A DNA stretch of 21,040 bases from QHBQ01 sp038230695 (GTDB taxonomy: Bacteria > Chloroflexota > Chloroflexia > QHBQ01): contig JBBRMT010000056.1 in assembly GCA_038230695.1 (NCBI GenBank), positions 1-21,040 of the forward strand. The letters are read 5' to 3'. This document shows positions 7,149-14,326 of this stretch, piece after piece. The position numbers and the translations under genes were made by a program. Below the pieces are notes generated by a model, which had not been told where the DNA came from, searched no databases, and worked only from the letters and a program-made list of their open reading frames with translations. How positions within the stretch are numbered: position 1 is the first letter of the stretch; each line of letters starts with the position of its first letter.

Positions 7149-7156
7149 ATCGTTTC

Positions 7157-7188
7157 AGTGCTGAGTGCTGAGTGCTGAGTGCTGAGTG
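7157..7188. repeat. Heptanucleotide tandem repeat (AGTGCTG x4.5)
   Basis: Four exact AGTGCTG units followed by AGTG, 9 bases upstream of the glycosylase start. The same unit in inverted orientation occurs at 8625-8645. Confidence 0.85.
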
Positions 7189-7241
7189 TCTCAAATCCGC
7201 TTTCTCCGTTTATCCGTTGAACCGAATCCGCTGGCTAAACC

Positions 7242-8447
7242 CTAAGCCCCCTCCGGGCTTATCTTCTGCCCACCTGGTTGATCGCGGTCGTCGTACTTCT
7301 CGTCGTCCTCGGCTACAGTTTCCTCGATGTCGGAAGGTGTATCTGCTCCTGGGGGTAGGTTGCCTTTACCGCTCTGTATCTCGCCCCAGGAGATGCCCGC
7401 CCGCCACAGGAAGAACAGGCCCACGAAGGTGATGGGGAAGTAGAGCGCGGCGTGTAGCACCAGGGTGTAGCTCAACACCCAGTTAAGCGGCAGGGCGAAC
7501 AACGGGACGGGTGCGCTCAATACAATCTTGACCGCATAATCGAAGGGGCCAATGTAACCGGGCGTAGATGGGATGATCGTCACCAGGTTGGCAACCGCGC
7601 AGGTAAGCAGGAAGGCATACCAGGGCGGCTGGGCAACGCCCTGCTGCTGTAGCACTGAGGAGAAGCCCTGGGCAATCAGGTAGTACATCCCTGCTTCCAG
7701 CAACCAGGCCAGCAGCGAGGTGAGCAGCACCGCGATCACGCTGCGGGCATTGCTCAGTACGGACAGGCCGTGCAGGAAGCTGCGGGCGATGCCGTCCACC
7801 CGCCCCCGCAGGCGGCCCAGCGGCAACACGTTAAGCGTCACCCCCAGCAGCCGCTCGGCCACTTTGGGCGAAGCGGCGACGTAGACGAATAGGACGAAGG
7901 CGGCCACGAAAACCACAGTACCGACGATGAGATAGTTGCGTAGGTCGCCCAGGCTGACGAATAGGGCGCAGATGACGATGAACAGCAGCATAGTCAGCCC
8001 ATCGAAGATGCGCTCCACCACCACTGTAGCCAACGCCGATGAGGTGCGGATGCGCTCCTGTCTGCTCAGGGCATATGCGCGCACTACATCGCCGGTTCGC
8101 AACGGCACCAGGTCGTTGACCGCATAGCCAATCGCCATCGGGCCAAACAGGCGGTTGGCCGAGATGTGGGCGCGTTCGGTGGCGGGCAGAATGGGAGCAA
8201 GCAGAAAGTGCCAGCGCAACGCCCGTACCCACACCCCGGCGAAGTACAACACCAGCGCGGGTATGATCCAGTAATAGTTCACCTGGCCGAGCGCCGCGCC
8301 GATCTTGTCGAGCGGCTGCTGGCGGAAGGTCAGATAAATCAGCGCCAGGCTGATGAGCAGGCCAATCCAGACGCGGTAGCGGGTGAGGAAACCGACAATG
8401 CCACCGCGAGGGGGCTTTTTGCCGTTGTCATCGGGGGTGTTACTCAA
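7242..8447 (-). CDS. UPF0104 / lysylphosphatidylglycerol synthase transmembrane-like protein
   Basis: A 401-residue polytopic inner-membrane protein of the YbhN/AglD-like family (LPG synthase TM domain), thought to handle or flip lipids or polyprenyl-linked substrates; the substrate here is unknown. About eight hydrophobic helices are seen between residues 24 and 345. The family signature GDVVRAYALSRQE followed by ALATVVVERIFDG lies near residues 117-145, and the second signature (TIIPSTPGYIGPFDYAV) near 290-307. The C-terminus is a hydrophilic acidic tail (about 45 residues). The TTG start at 8447 is preceded by AAAGGAG with five-base spacing; no ATG competes. An extended -10 promoter lies 58 bases upstream. 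There is no soluble transferase domain, so it is not a full MprF. Confidence 0.9.
   Translation of the reverse strand: MSNTPDDNGKKPPRGGIVGFLTRYRVWIGLLISLALIYLTFRQQPLDKIGAALGQVNYYWIIPALVLYFAGVWVRALRWHFLLAPILPATERAHISANRLFGPMAIGYAVNDLVPLRTGDVVRAYALSRQERIRTSSALATVVVERIFDGLTMLLFIVICALFVSLGDLRNYLIVGTVVFVAAFVLFVYVAASPKVAERLLGVTLNVLPLGRLRGRVDGIARSFLHGLSVLSNARSVIAVLLTSLLAWLLEAGMYYLIAQGFSSVLQQQGVAQPPWYAFLLTCAVANLVTIIPSTPGYIGPFDYAVKIVLSAPVPLFALPLNWVLSYTLVLHAALYFPITFVGLFFLWRAGISWGEIQSGKGNLPPGADTPSDIEETVAEDDEKYDDRDQPGGQKISPEGA
7243..7261 (-). terminator. Hairpin at the 3' end of the UPF0104 gene
   Basis: TAAGCCC-CCTCC-GGGCTTA is a perfect 7-bp inverted repeat overlapping the last codons and stop of the UPF0104 gene. 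On the coding strand it is followed only by a weak T-containing stretch (GGGTTTAG), so it is a poor intrinsic terminator, perhaps an mRNA 3'-end stabiliser. Confidence 0.4.
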
Positions 8448-8504
8448 TGTCGCTCCTTTGGGCCAAGTTGGTCGCTGCGTGTGAACCTCAGCACGCGCCC
8501 CGCT

Positions 8505-8533
8505 ATTATAACACCTGGCGGGCAGAGCGACAA
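8505..8533 (-). promoter_or_regulatory. Promoter with extended -10 for the UPF0104 gene
   Basis: On the minus strand: TTGTCG (8533-8528), 17-base spacer, TATAAT (8510-8505) preceded by TGT, giving an extended TGnTATAAT. The surrounding GCTATTATAACAC block (plus strand) recurs at 15942-15954 in another promoter. Confidence 0.7.
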
Positions 8534-8558
8534 ATAAGCCGCTAGATAAGGCCAGGCG

Positions 8559-8593
8559 AAAGGTAGAGGGCAGAAGGTAGAAGGCAGAGGTGG
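8559..8593. repeat. Heptanucleotide tandem repeat (GAAGGYA-type x5)
   Basis: Imperfect heptads AAAGGTA, GAGGGCA, GAAGGTA, GAAGGCA, GAGGTGG in strict 7-base register between nadK and the UPF0104 promoter. Confidence 0.7.
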
Positions 8594-8624
8594 ATGAGTG
8601 GAGATGGCGAACAACATCCCCATT

Positions 8625-8645
8625 CAGCGCTCAGCACTCAGCGCT
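8625..8645. repeat. Heptanucleotide tandem repeat (CAGCRCT x3)
   Basis: CAGCGCT, CAGCACT, CAGCGCT, immediately after the nadK stop. It is the reverse complement of the AGTGCTG heptad found at 7157-7188. Confidence 0.75.
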
Positions 8646-8648
8646 GCT

Positions 8649-9488
8649 TCATCCCCGCAAGCGCAGCCGATCCACAATCGTGGCGGTGAAGTAGTTGCGC
8701 GGCTGGATGCGGGCGAAGCGGGCGGTCGTCTCGCTGCGACGCACGCGGATAATGTCGCCGATGCTCATGCCGATGTCTAGCTGGCCGTCAATCGTGATCA
8801 ACGCTTCTACGGCGCGGGTGATGATTAGCTCGACCACCGCATCGTCGGGGACTACCAGGCTGCGAATGAGCGCAAGATAGGGGGCGATCGGCACGATCAC
8901 GATGTTGCGGGCATCGGGAGTGAGGATGGGGCCACCGGCAGCGAGACAATAGGCGGTGCTGCCGGTGGGGGTGCTGATGATCACGCCGTCGGCGACGTAG
9001 TTGGCAGCGGGAGCGCCATTGACGCTGAGGGTACACTCGACCACGCGGGAGAGGCCGCCACGATTGGCAACAATGTCATTCAGCGCAGTGAAGACTTGCA
9101 GCACGCTGCCATCGCGCAGCAGTTCGCCTAGCAGCATCAATCGCTCTTCCACCCAGTAATCGCCTGCGATGAAGCGGGGCAGCGCGGCCAACGCCTCGCT
9201 GGCGGCCACATCGGTGAGGAAACCGACCCGTCCCAGGTTGACCCCTACGATGGGGATGCCCAGCGGCGCGGCCAGGCGGGCGGCTCGCAGGATGGTGCCA
9301 TCGCCGCCAAAGCTGAACATCAGATCCAGTTCGCTCTGGCCGTCAAAGCAACGCTCAGGGTACTGCTCGTGGCACTCGCGCACCTCGACCCCATGTTCGT
9401 CGAGCATACGGTGCATCGCCGCTGCCAGGTCCGCCGCGCCAGACTTGTTCTCGTTGACAACGAATCCAACTTTCTTAGGTGGGTTCAA
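8649..9488 (-). CDS. nadK: NAD kinase
   Basis: Phosphorylates NAD to NADP, the only route to NADP. The length, 279 residues, is typical. Diagnostic motifs in order: FSFGGDGTILRAAR (catalytic GGDGT, about residues 59-72), NLGRVGFLTD, NDIVANRG near 138-145, and YVADGVIISTPTGSTAYCLAAGGPI near 164-188, followed by IAPY. The start is TTG at 9488, six bases after GAGGAG (9495-9500). It lies in a run of minus-strand genes behind folate genes, with 58 bases upstream occupied by heptad repeats. Nothing essential is missing. Confidence 0.97.
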   Translation of the reverse strand: MNPPKKVGFVVNENKSGAADLAAAMHRMLDEHGVEVRECHEQYPERCFDGQSELDLMFSFGGDGTILRAARLAAPLGIPIVGVNLGRVGFLTDVAASEALAALPRFIAGDYWVEERLMLLGELLRDGSVLQVFTALNDIVANRGGLSRVVECTLSVNGAPAANYVADGVIISTPTGSTAYCLAAGGPILTPDARNIVIVPIAPYLALIRSLVVPDDAVVELIITRAVEALITIDGQLDIGMSIGDIIRVRRSETTARFARIQPRNYFTATIVDRLRLRG

Positions 9489-9505
9489 CAGTTGCTCCTC
9501 AACGA

Positions 9506-9533
9506 AAGGTATAAGGTGGAAGGTCGAATGTAA
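9506..9533. repeat. Heptanucleotide tandem repeat (AAGGTNN x4)
   Basis: AAGGTAT, AAGGTGG, AAGGTCG, AATGTAA in strict 7-base register, starting 5 bases upstream of the nadK ribosome binding site. Confidence 0.6.
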
Positions 9534-9546
9534 GCGAATAATTCGG

Positions 9547-10101
9547 CTACTCTAACCCTATCCCCGACTCCCCCATTGGCGGAGGAGTAGTTTCGCCCAG
9601 CAATGCGGGCAGGTGGTGTTTGTTCTGTAGCACAGTATAGATTTCGTTACGCGAGATCGGCGCGGCCCAGATTTTCTCCGCTGCGCGGGCGTAGGAACGC
9701 CACACGCTTTGCTTGCGGTTTACCAAACCAGCCCGCTGCCACGGCCACACCGCGAGGCCAAGCGGCACGTACCGCTCCATCGAAGGCAGTGGCACCCCTG
9801 GTTCGCGCCAGAGCGTGGGGTCATCTACCAGCAGTTCCAGTTCACCGCCCCGCCATGAGCCGATGCAGGCCAACCACATATTGCCCAGCGTCATGCTTAT
9901 ACAGTTGGAATGAGCGCCAAACCATGCCTTGCTGAAGGCTGGCTCCGGTAGCCACTCGAATGCTAGCTGGTAGAAGCGAACTAGCTCATTGGCAAGCTCA
10001 GGGTTGTCCCGGATACGCCTGCGCCAGAACACGATCCACTCCGCCCATTGGCCGAATGGCGCAATGCTGCGATAGGGGTTGACTGGTTCACTCAAGTCCA
10101 T
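9547..10101 (-). CDS. Hypothetical protein overlapping the nucleotidyltransferase gene
   Basis: I do not recognise this 184-residue protein. It is Trp-rich (about 11 Trp), with WAEWIVFWRRRIRDN near residue 19, AWFGAHSNCISMTLGNMWLACIG in the middle and a basic segment VNRKQSVWRSYARAAEKIWA. It has no signal peptide and no clear membrane helix. The ATG at 10101 lies inside the end of the upstream nucleotidyltransferase-like gene (14-base overlap), so the two are probably translationally coupled and may work together. The last residues (TPPPMGESGIGLE) are encoded by a GC-rich palindrome resembling a repeat element, which may have replaced the original C-terminus. It stops with TAG. Confidence 0.65.
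   Translation of the reverse strand: MDLSEPVNPYRSIAPFGQWAEWIVFWRRRIRDNPELANELVRFYQLAFEWLPEPAFSKAWFGAHSNCISMTLGNMWLACIGSWRGGELELLVDDPTLWREPGVPLPSMERYVPLGLAVWPWQRAGLVNRKQSVWRSYARAAEKIWAAPISRNEIYTVLQNKHHLPALLGETTPPPMGESGIGLE
9567..9588. repeat. GC-rich palindrome at the 3' end of the 184-residue gene
   Basis: ACTCCCCC-ATTGGC-GGAGGAGT pairs at 7 of 8 positions plus one G-T, followed on the coding strand by a G-rich stretch. It is similar in layout to the palindrome at the folP 3' end (11128-11146). Possibly a REP-type element. Confidence 0.45.
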
Positions 10102-10600
10102 TATAAGCGATCCCCTGTTCTAGATCAACCTGAAGGCGGCGCAACTCCGGCGTGGCGGCGAGATGCTTATCGCGTCGGGCAGATAGCCTGGAGGCTATTA
10201 TATCATCAAGAGCGGCAACCGGAATGGCAAGGCCGAATGCCTGCTTGATCGCGGCGTGAGGAGCTAGCTGCGGATAATTGAACCCTAGCGGCTCTGGCAG
10301 TATGTCAATCTGGCCGAAAGGGGTGGTGAACAGGTGGTGAATGGCAGCGCTGTCGAGTTGCAGCGCAGGCCATTCATCGAAGTTAAGCGCCTGCTCTGGG
10401 TGGTGCGCCGACTTTGCGCCCAGTTCCTTCAGCATCGCGGCCATGCGGGGCAGGTTGTCGGATGCCGTGTCAATGCAGATGTCGGCAGCGGCGGTGGTCA
10501 GCCGAGCGCCGTGCGCGATTGCCTCTAGCGTGCCGACCAGCACATAGCGAACCTGGTGGTGGGCAAGCGCGGCGAAGATAGTAGCGAAGTTCTTGTTCAT
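10088..10600 (-). CDS. Nucleotidyltransferase-fold protein with altered catalytic motif
   Basis: A 170-residue protein of the nucleotidyltransferase (AbiEii/MNT-like) superfamily. YVLVGTLEAIAHGARLTT at about residues 17-34 is the usual 'VGGxAxxxHG...T' opening; the following motif reads AAADICID where relatives have TTADADIC, so the first of the two metal-binding Asp residues is Ala. NLPRMAAMLKELGA, the segment TPFGQIDILPEPLGF and the final IPVAALDDIIASRLSARRDKHLAATPELRRL match the family's later parts. ATG 10600 is chosen because it follows GAAGGTAGG and starts 7 bases after folK; the longer upstream frame is within folK. It overlaps the next gene by 14 bases. Members are found as stand-alone proteins and in toxin-antitoxin or abortive-infection pairs; activity here is doubtful. 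Confidence 0.75.
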   Translation of the reverse strand: MNKNFATIFAALAHHQVRYVLVGTLEAIAHGARLTTAAADICIDTASDNLPRMAAMLKELGAKSAHHPEQALNFDEWPALQLDSAAIHHLFTTPFGQIDILPEPLGFNYPQLAPHAAIKQAFGLAIPVAALDDIIASRLSARRDKHLAATPELRRLQVDLEQGIAYNGLE

Positions 10601-10607
10601 CCTACCT

Positions 10608-11099
10608 TCAGGCCAGCGGCCAGATTTGTTGATACTGCACCTGTGCCAGCAGTTCGCTGATAGGCGTGCCGTCGGGCATCCGCCAGTCGGGGGCGATTTC
10701 GGCGAGGGGCTGAAGCACGAAACGGCGCTGGTGCATACTGGGGTGGGGTATAATCGGGCGTTCGTTGCGTACCACCCGTTCGCCATTATCAGCGATGTAG
10801 TCGAGGATGTCAATGTCAATCAGGCGTGGCCCCCAGCGCACCGAGGGGGTGCGGCCCAGGCGTTGCTCGATATCTTTCACCGCAGATAGCAACGCTTCGG
10901 GGCTTGCGGAAGTCTGGATTTTGATTACCCCATTGACGAAATCGGCCTGGTCGGTATAGCCAACCGGCGTGCTGCCGTACCAGCGGGAGCGGGCCAGCGC
11001 CGCGTACCCTTCAATGTGATCGAGGAAGTCAGTCGCTGCATCGAGGTTGGCGGCAGGGTCGCCGATGTTCGAGCCGAGGCCAAGATAAGCGATGCTCAT
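10608..11099 (-). CDS. folK: 2-amino-4-hydroxy-6-hydroxymethyldihydropteridine pyrophosphokinase
   Basis: Transfers pyrophosphate from ATP to 6-hydroxymethyl-dihydropterin in folate synthesis. Length 163 residues is normal. YLGLGSNIGDP at residues 5-15 binds the pterin; VRWGPRLIDIDILDY contains the HPPK signature with the two magnesium-binding Asp residues (DIDIL); IPHPSMHQRRFVLQPLAEIAP is the conserved C-terminal motif. ATG 11099 overlaps the folP stop by four bases (ATGA), which indicates translational coupling with dihydropteroate synthase, the enzyme using its product. Confidence 0.97.
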   Translation of the reverse strand: MSIAYLGLGSNIGDPAANLDAATDFLDHIEGYAALARSRWYGSTPVGYTDQADFVNGVIKIQTSASPEALLSAVKDIEQRLGRTPSVRWGPRLIDIDILDYIADNGERVVRNERPIIPHPSMHQRRFVLQPLAEIAPDWRMPDGTPISELLAQVQYQQIWPLA

Positions 11100-12373
11100 T
11101 GCCCACCCGCCGAAGGCCCGCCCCCTGCCCCTCCCGGTGGAAGGGGAGATGATGGTTGGTAGCGCACGATTGCATCGGCCACTTTGACCACCTGGCTGAT
11201 GGCCGCCACATCGTGGACGCGCACGATGTCCGCGCCGCCCGCGATGCTGAGGGCGACGGTTGCTGACGTGCCGAAGACGCGCTCATCGGCGGGTGCGCCG
11301 CCCAGGATGCGGCCAATGAAGCCCTTGCGCGAGGCGCCGATCAGAATGGGCTGGCCCAACGAGCGCAGTTCGCCCAGACGGTGTAGCAGTTCCAGGTTAT
11401 GATCGAGGCTCTTGCCGAAGCCGATGCCGGGGTCTACGATCACTTTCTCGCGGGCGATACCGGCGGCGGTGGCGATGTTCACTCCCGCCCGCAGCCAGGC
11501 GATCACTTCGCCCAGCAAGTCGTCGTAATGGGGGTTCTGCTGCATGGTGGCGGGCGTACCCTGGATGTGCATGATGATGACTGGCGCATCGTATCTGGCA
11601 ACCGTAGCAGCGTAGGCGGAGTCGGCACGGAGGCCGGAAATATCATTGGCGATGTGTGCGCCAAGTTGCAGGCAGGCATCTATAACGCTGGCCTTCTTCG
11701 TATCAATCGAGATGGGCAGGCGCACTCCGCGCACCGGGTCAAGCAGGGCTTGTAGCACGGGGGCGAGGCGGGCAAGCTCATCAGCGGCGCTTATTTCCAG
11801 GCTACCGGGGCGGGTACTCTCCGCGCCGAGGTCGAGGATGTCCGCGCCGCCAGCGGCGAACTTGCGGGCCTGCTCCAGTGCGGCCTCTACGTCGCTGCCC
11901 AAGCCATCGCCGCTGAAGCTATCAGAAGTTAGATTGAGGATGCCCATCACCAACGTGCGTTCGCCGAGCGGCAGGGTATAGGGGCCGCAGGTGAGCGGCG
12001 CAGGCGCACGGTGCAGGTTGTCGAGCAACGCGGCTAGCTGCACACCGAGCGCGGTCAGACCGTAGGGCTGATCCTTCAGGTTGCGAATCAGCGAACGCAA
12101 CTGGCCGAGGTTGGCAAAGATAAGCACATCAGTGGTGGGCGCGGTCACGGCGGGGGTATGGCGCGACACTGCGCCCGCCGCGCCTCTCGCCAGCAACTCT
12201 TGCTTGAGGATGTTGGCCGCAGGCGTGCGAACTCCTTCCAACCTGATGATGTACTGTTCGCCTTTCGGGATAATTTTCGGCACGCCCGCCTCATCGGGGC
12301 CGACGTGGGCAACCTCGGCGGGTAGCAGGCGCGGGTCGGGGGTGATGATGCGGACATTGTAATCTTTAGGCAT
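11096..12373 (-). CDS. folP: Dihydropteroate synthase with N-terminal extension
   Basis: Condenses the FolK product with p-aminobenzoate to dihydropteroate. The catalytic TIM barrel occupies residues about 140-405: MGILNLTSDSFSGDG (143-157), GAESTRPGS, ISIDTKKASV, IANDISGL, VDPGIGFGKSLDHN, LIGASRKGFIG and VRVHDV. About 135 residues precede the barrel (NILKQELLARGA... TDVLIFANLGQL), an extension known from some Firmicutes and Chloroflexota enzymes. I start at ATG 12373, although the frame is open further, because a TATAAT box ends 6 bases before it, implying a leaderless mRNA. The last residues (PLPPGGAGGGPSAGG) are encoded by a GC-rich palindrome and look like an acquired tail. folK overlaps by four bases. 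Confidence 0.94.
   Translation of the reverse strand: MPKDYNVRIITPDPRLLPAEVAHVGPDEAGVPKIIPKGEQYIIRLEGVRTPAANILKQELLARGAAGAVSRHTPAVTAPTTDVLIFANLGQLRSLIRNLKDQPYGLTALGVQLAALLDNLHRAPAPLTCGPYTLPLGERTLVMGILNLTSDSFSGDGLGSDVEAALEQARKFAAGGADILDLGAESTRPGSLEISAADELARLAPVLQALLDPVRGVRLPISIDTKKASVIDACLQLGAHIANDISGLRADSAYAATVARYDAPVIIMHIQGTPATMQQNPHYDDLLGEVIAWLRAGVNIATAAGIAREKVIVDPGIGFGKSLDHNLELLHRLGELRSLGQPILIGASRKGFIGRILGGAPADERVFGTSATVALSIAGGADIVRVHDVAAISQVVKVADAIVRYQPSSPLPPGGAGGGPSAGGQ
11128..11146. repeat. GC-rich palindrome at the folP 3' end
   Basis: CCCCTCCC-GGT-GGAAGGGG pairs over 8 positions with one G-T, and is followed on the coding strand by further G-runs. It encodes the low-complexity Pro/Gly tail of FolP, a sign that a repeat element was placed over the original 3' end. 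Confidence 0.45.
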
Positions 12374-12379
12374 GGGGGA

Positions 12380-12408
12380 ATTATAGCAGATCGAACCGAC
12401 ACTTTCAG
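12380..12408 (-). promoter_or_regulatory. Promoter giving a leaderless folP transcript
   Basis: On the minus strand: CTGAAA (12408-12403, 4 of 6), 17-base spacer, perfect TATAAT (12385-12380). The folP ATG begins seven bases after the -10 box, where transcription should start; no Shine-Dalgarno exists in that gap (TCCCCC). Confidence 0.6.
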
Positions 12409-12461
12409 AGCAGCGAAACTTACTGCACTGCTTCCTCGTAGTAATTTGCGGGGAGAACACT

Positions 12462-13190
12462 ATGGAAACGAAATGCTACAATCATCCCGCCGTATCAGCT
12501 ACCGCAACCTGCGCCGATTGCGGCGCACCGATCTGCACCACCTGCACCCGGATGCTGCGTGGCCGCCCGTTCTGCCCTTCTGATTATGCCATGGCAGCAG
12601 GCGAGGCAGCGGATGTGCTGCTGCCAGTCAGCATCCCACTCTACCAGCGTGAGCCACAGACCCGGCAAATGTCACCTACGCCAGCTATCAAGGCAATCGA
12701 GCAGCCGTCAGCGGTGCAGATCGAGCAGTACAGGCTAACTCCCAACTTTGTCTACCAGCACGCCGCCAACACCAGCGTCGAAGTACAGGATACCGCCAGT
12801 ATGCTGTTGCAGACCGAAGAGCCGCCGCTGCCCAAGACTGAGGGCAAGCCACGCAAGGCGTGGGAAGATACTATGATCTGGGCAGGCATTGGGCTGGTTT
12901 GTGCGCTGACGGCGGTATTTGCCTTTAACACGGGAATGGATGTTTATAACGACTCAAGCAGCTTCACTGGCACGCTGGGGCTGAATGCACTGCTCTCGGT
13001 TATATCGCTAATAGCTACCTTCTGGACCGTCCTCAGCCGTCAGGATAGCAGCCGCCCGCGCTACATCATCTGGATTGGTCTTACTAGCATAATTGTGCTG
13101 GCGATCCTCTGGATCAGCACTCCCTTCCTAATTCATGAGAAGGAACAATATCTCCTTTACCTGGAAAATCTACGTAATTCCCACCCTTAA
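12462..13190 (+). CDS. B-box-type zinc-finger membrane protein
   Basis: A 242-residue protein of unknown role. Residues 5-41 hold a B-box-like zinc site with ligands C5, H8, C17, C20, C25, C28, C38 and D41 (CYNHP, CADCG, CTTC, FCPSD). A long polar Gln/Pro/Thr-rich linker (about 45-135) is followed by three hydrophobic helices near 140-158, 172-193 and 203-222, with a short charged C-terminus (HEKEQYLLYLENLRN). The zinc domain is likely cytoplasmic, suggesting protein or nucleic acid binding at the membrane. GGGGAG precedes the ATG with suitable spacing. The gene is divergent from folP with 88 bases between starts, and converges on the methyltransferase gene with an 11-base gap. Confidence 0.85.
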   Translation: METKCYNHPAVSATATCADCGAPICTTCTRMLRGRPFCPSDYAMAAGEAADVLLPVSIPLYQREPQTRQMSPTPAIKAIEQPSAVQIEQYRLTPNFVYQHAANTSVEVQDTASMLLQTEEPPLPKTEGKPRKAWEDTMIWAGIGLVCALTAVFAFNTGMDVYNDSSSFTGTLGLNALLSVISLIATFWTVLSRQDSSRPRYIIWIGLTSIIVLAILWISTPFLIHEKEQYLLYLENLRNSHP

Positions 13191-13201
13191 GTCGTTTCGG
13201 A

Positions 13202-14311
13202 TTACAACTCGTCGCCACGTTTTGGGCCACGCATCTCCAGCACCTTGAACTTGCCATCGCCCGCGACCTCGCGCAACTCGCGGAAGTATTCGCCCAGCTT
13301 CGGCTCATATTTGAGGAAGCGATTGGCAACCAGGTAGAAGATACCATCGGAGCGCAGCACGGTGGCAGCGTGGTCAATAAACCGCTCGGCGATGCTGCTA
13401 GTCTGCTCACCACCCTGGTGAAACGGCGGGTTTGTTACAACCACATCGAACTGGCGGTAGCGCACCGGAAACGCGCCGTCGCCCGCCAGCACGGTGGCGT
13501 TGCGGATACCATTGCGCTCGATGTTCAGGCGGGCCAGTTCCACCGCCTCGATGTCCGCCTCGGTGATGAACACATCGCCCACCTCGGACAACCGCGCCGC
13601 GACCATACCCAGGATGCCGCTGCCACCGCCCATGTCCAGCACACTGTCGGCATCGCGTACCAGCATCGCCTCGGCCAGCATCACGGTGGCGGGGTCGAGC
13701 AAGCCTCGCGCAAACACGCCGGGGCGTTCGCGCAGAATGAAGCGTTGCCCTCGGATGTCCACCTCTTGCTCAAGCTCCGGCGGAAGCTCTGGTGGTATGT
13801 AGTCTTCGCGGCGGGTGGCGGCGTAAAGGCGTTGCCCTTTTTTGTACTCTACCAGTTGGGCCGCGCCAAAGATGCGTTCAAGCTCCTTGCCCACCGAGTC
13901 AATGCCCCTGTTCTTCGCCCCCACCACGTAGATTGTGCCACCGGGGCGCAGCAGCGTGCCGATACGGGCCAGGTCGGCGGCCAGCGCGTCGGCGCTAGTC
14001 ACGTTGCTGATATTGACCAGCGCGAGGCTGAAGAAGGCGGGCGGCACTTTGTCGCGTAGCTCGAAGGCGCTAAGAAAGATGGGGCGGGTAAAGGCAATCG
14101 CGGTGCTATGCCGCGCCGCTTCGCTGAGGGTGACAACGTTGCGGTCAACCGCCATGGTGCGGGCAGGATTGCCACGCTTGGCGATGAGCGCAGGCAACGC
14201 GCCGTTGCCTACCCCCCAGATCAGCACGCTGTCGCTGTAGGTGGGGTTGGCGTGCTTAAGCAGCAGCACATCGGCTGGCGTAGGGTTAAGAGGAAGTTCG
14301 GGGGTGTCCAT
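13202..14311 (-). CDS. RsmC/RlmG-like class I methyltransferase
   Basis: A SAM-dependent methyltransferase of the MTS family that N2-methylates guanine in ribosomal RNA in RsmC and RlmG; the exact target here is unproven. Length 369 residues with the typical two related halves: a degenerate N-terminal domain (VLIWGVGNGALPALIAKRG near 30) and the active C-terminal domain with VLDMGGGSGILGMVAARL near 222-239, ITEADIEAVELARLNIERN (motif II) and the catalytic VTNPPFHQG near 290. In the first motif the usual Gly-Cys-Gly reads GGGSG. ATG 14311 lies 15 bases after the XRE gene stop with no strong Shine-Dalgarno, consistent with operon translation. It is convergent with the B-box gene. Confidence 0.88.
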   Translation of the reverse strand: MDTPELPLNPTPADVLLLKHANPTYSDSVLIWGVGNGALPALIAKRGNPARTMAVDRNVVTLSEAARHSTAIAFTRPIFLSAFELRDKVPPAFFSLALVNISNVTSADALAADLARIGTLLRPGGTIYVVGAKNRGIDSVGKELERIFGAAQLVEYKKGQRLYAATRREDYIPPELPPELEQEVDIRGQRFILRERPGVFARGLLDPATVMLAEAMLVRDADSVLDMGGGSGILGMVAARLSEVGDVFITEADIEAVELARLNIERNGIRNATVLAGDGAFPVRYRQFDVVVTNPPFHQGGEQTSSIAERFIDHAATVLRSDGIFYLVANRFLKYEPKLGEYFRELREVAGDGKFKVLEMRGPKRGDEL

Positions 14312-14326
14312 AAAGGCGAGACTGGC

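Noticed and set aside
10601..10819. N-terminal extension of the nucleotidyltransferase frame upstream of 10600
   Set aside because: It lies wholly inside folK in another frame, is Ser/Thr/Pro-rich noise, and the ATG at 10600 has a ribosome binding site.
13370..14059. Plus-strand frame of 229 codons opposite the methyltransferase
   Set aside because: Antisense to clear SAM-binding and NPPF motifs; no independent support.
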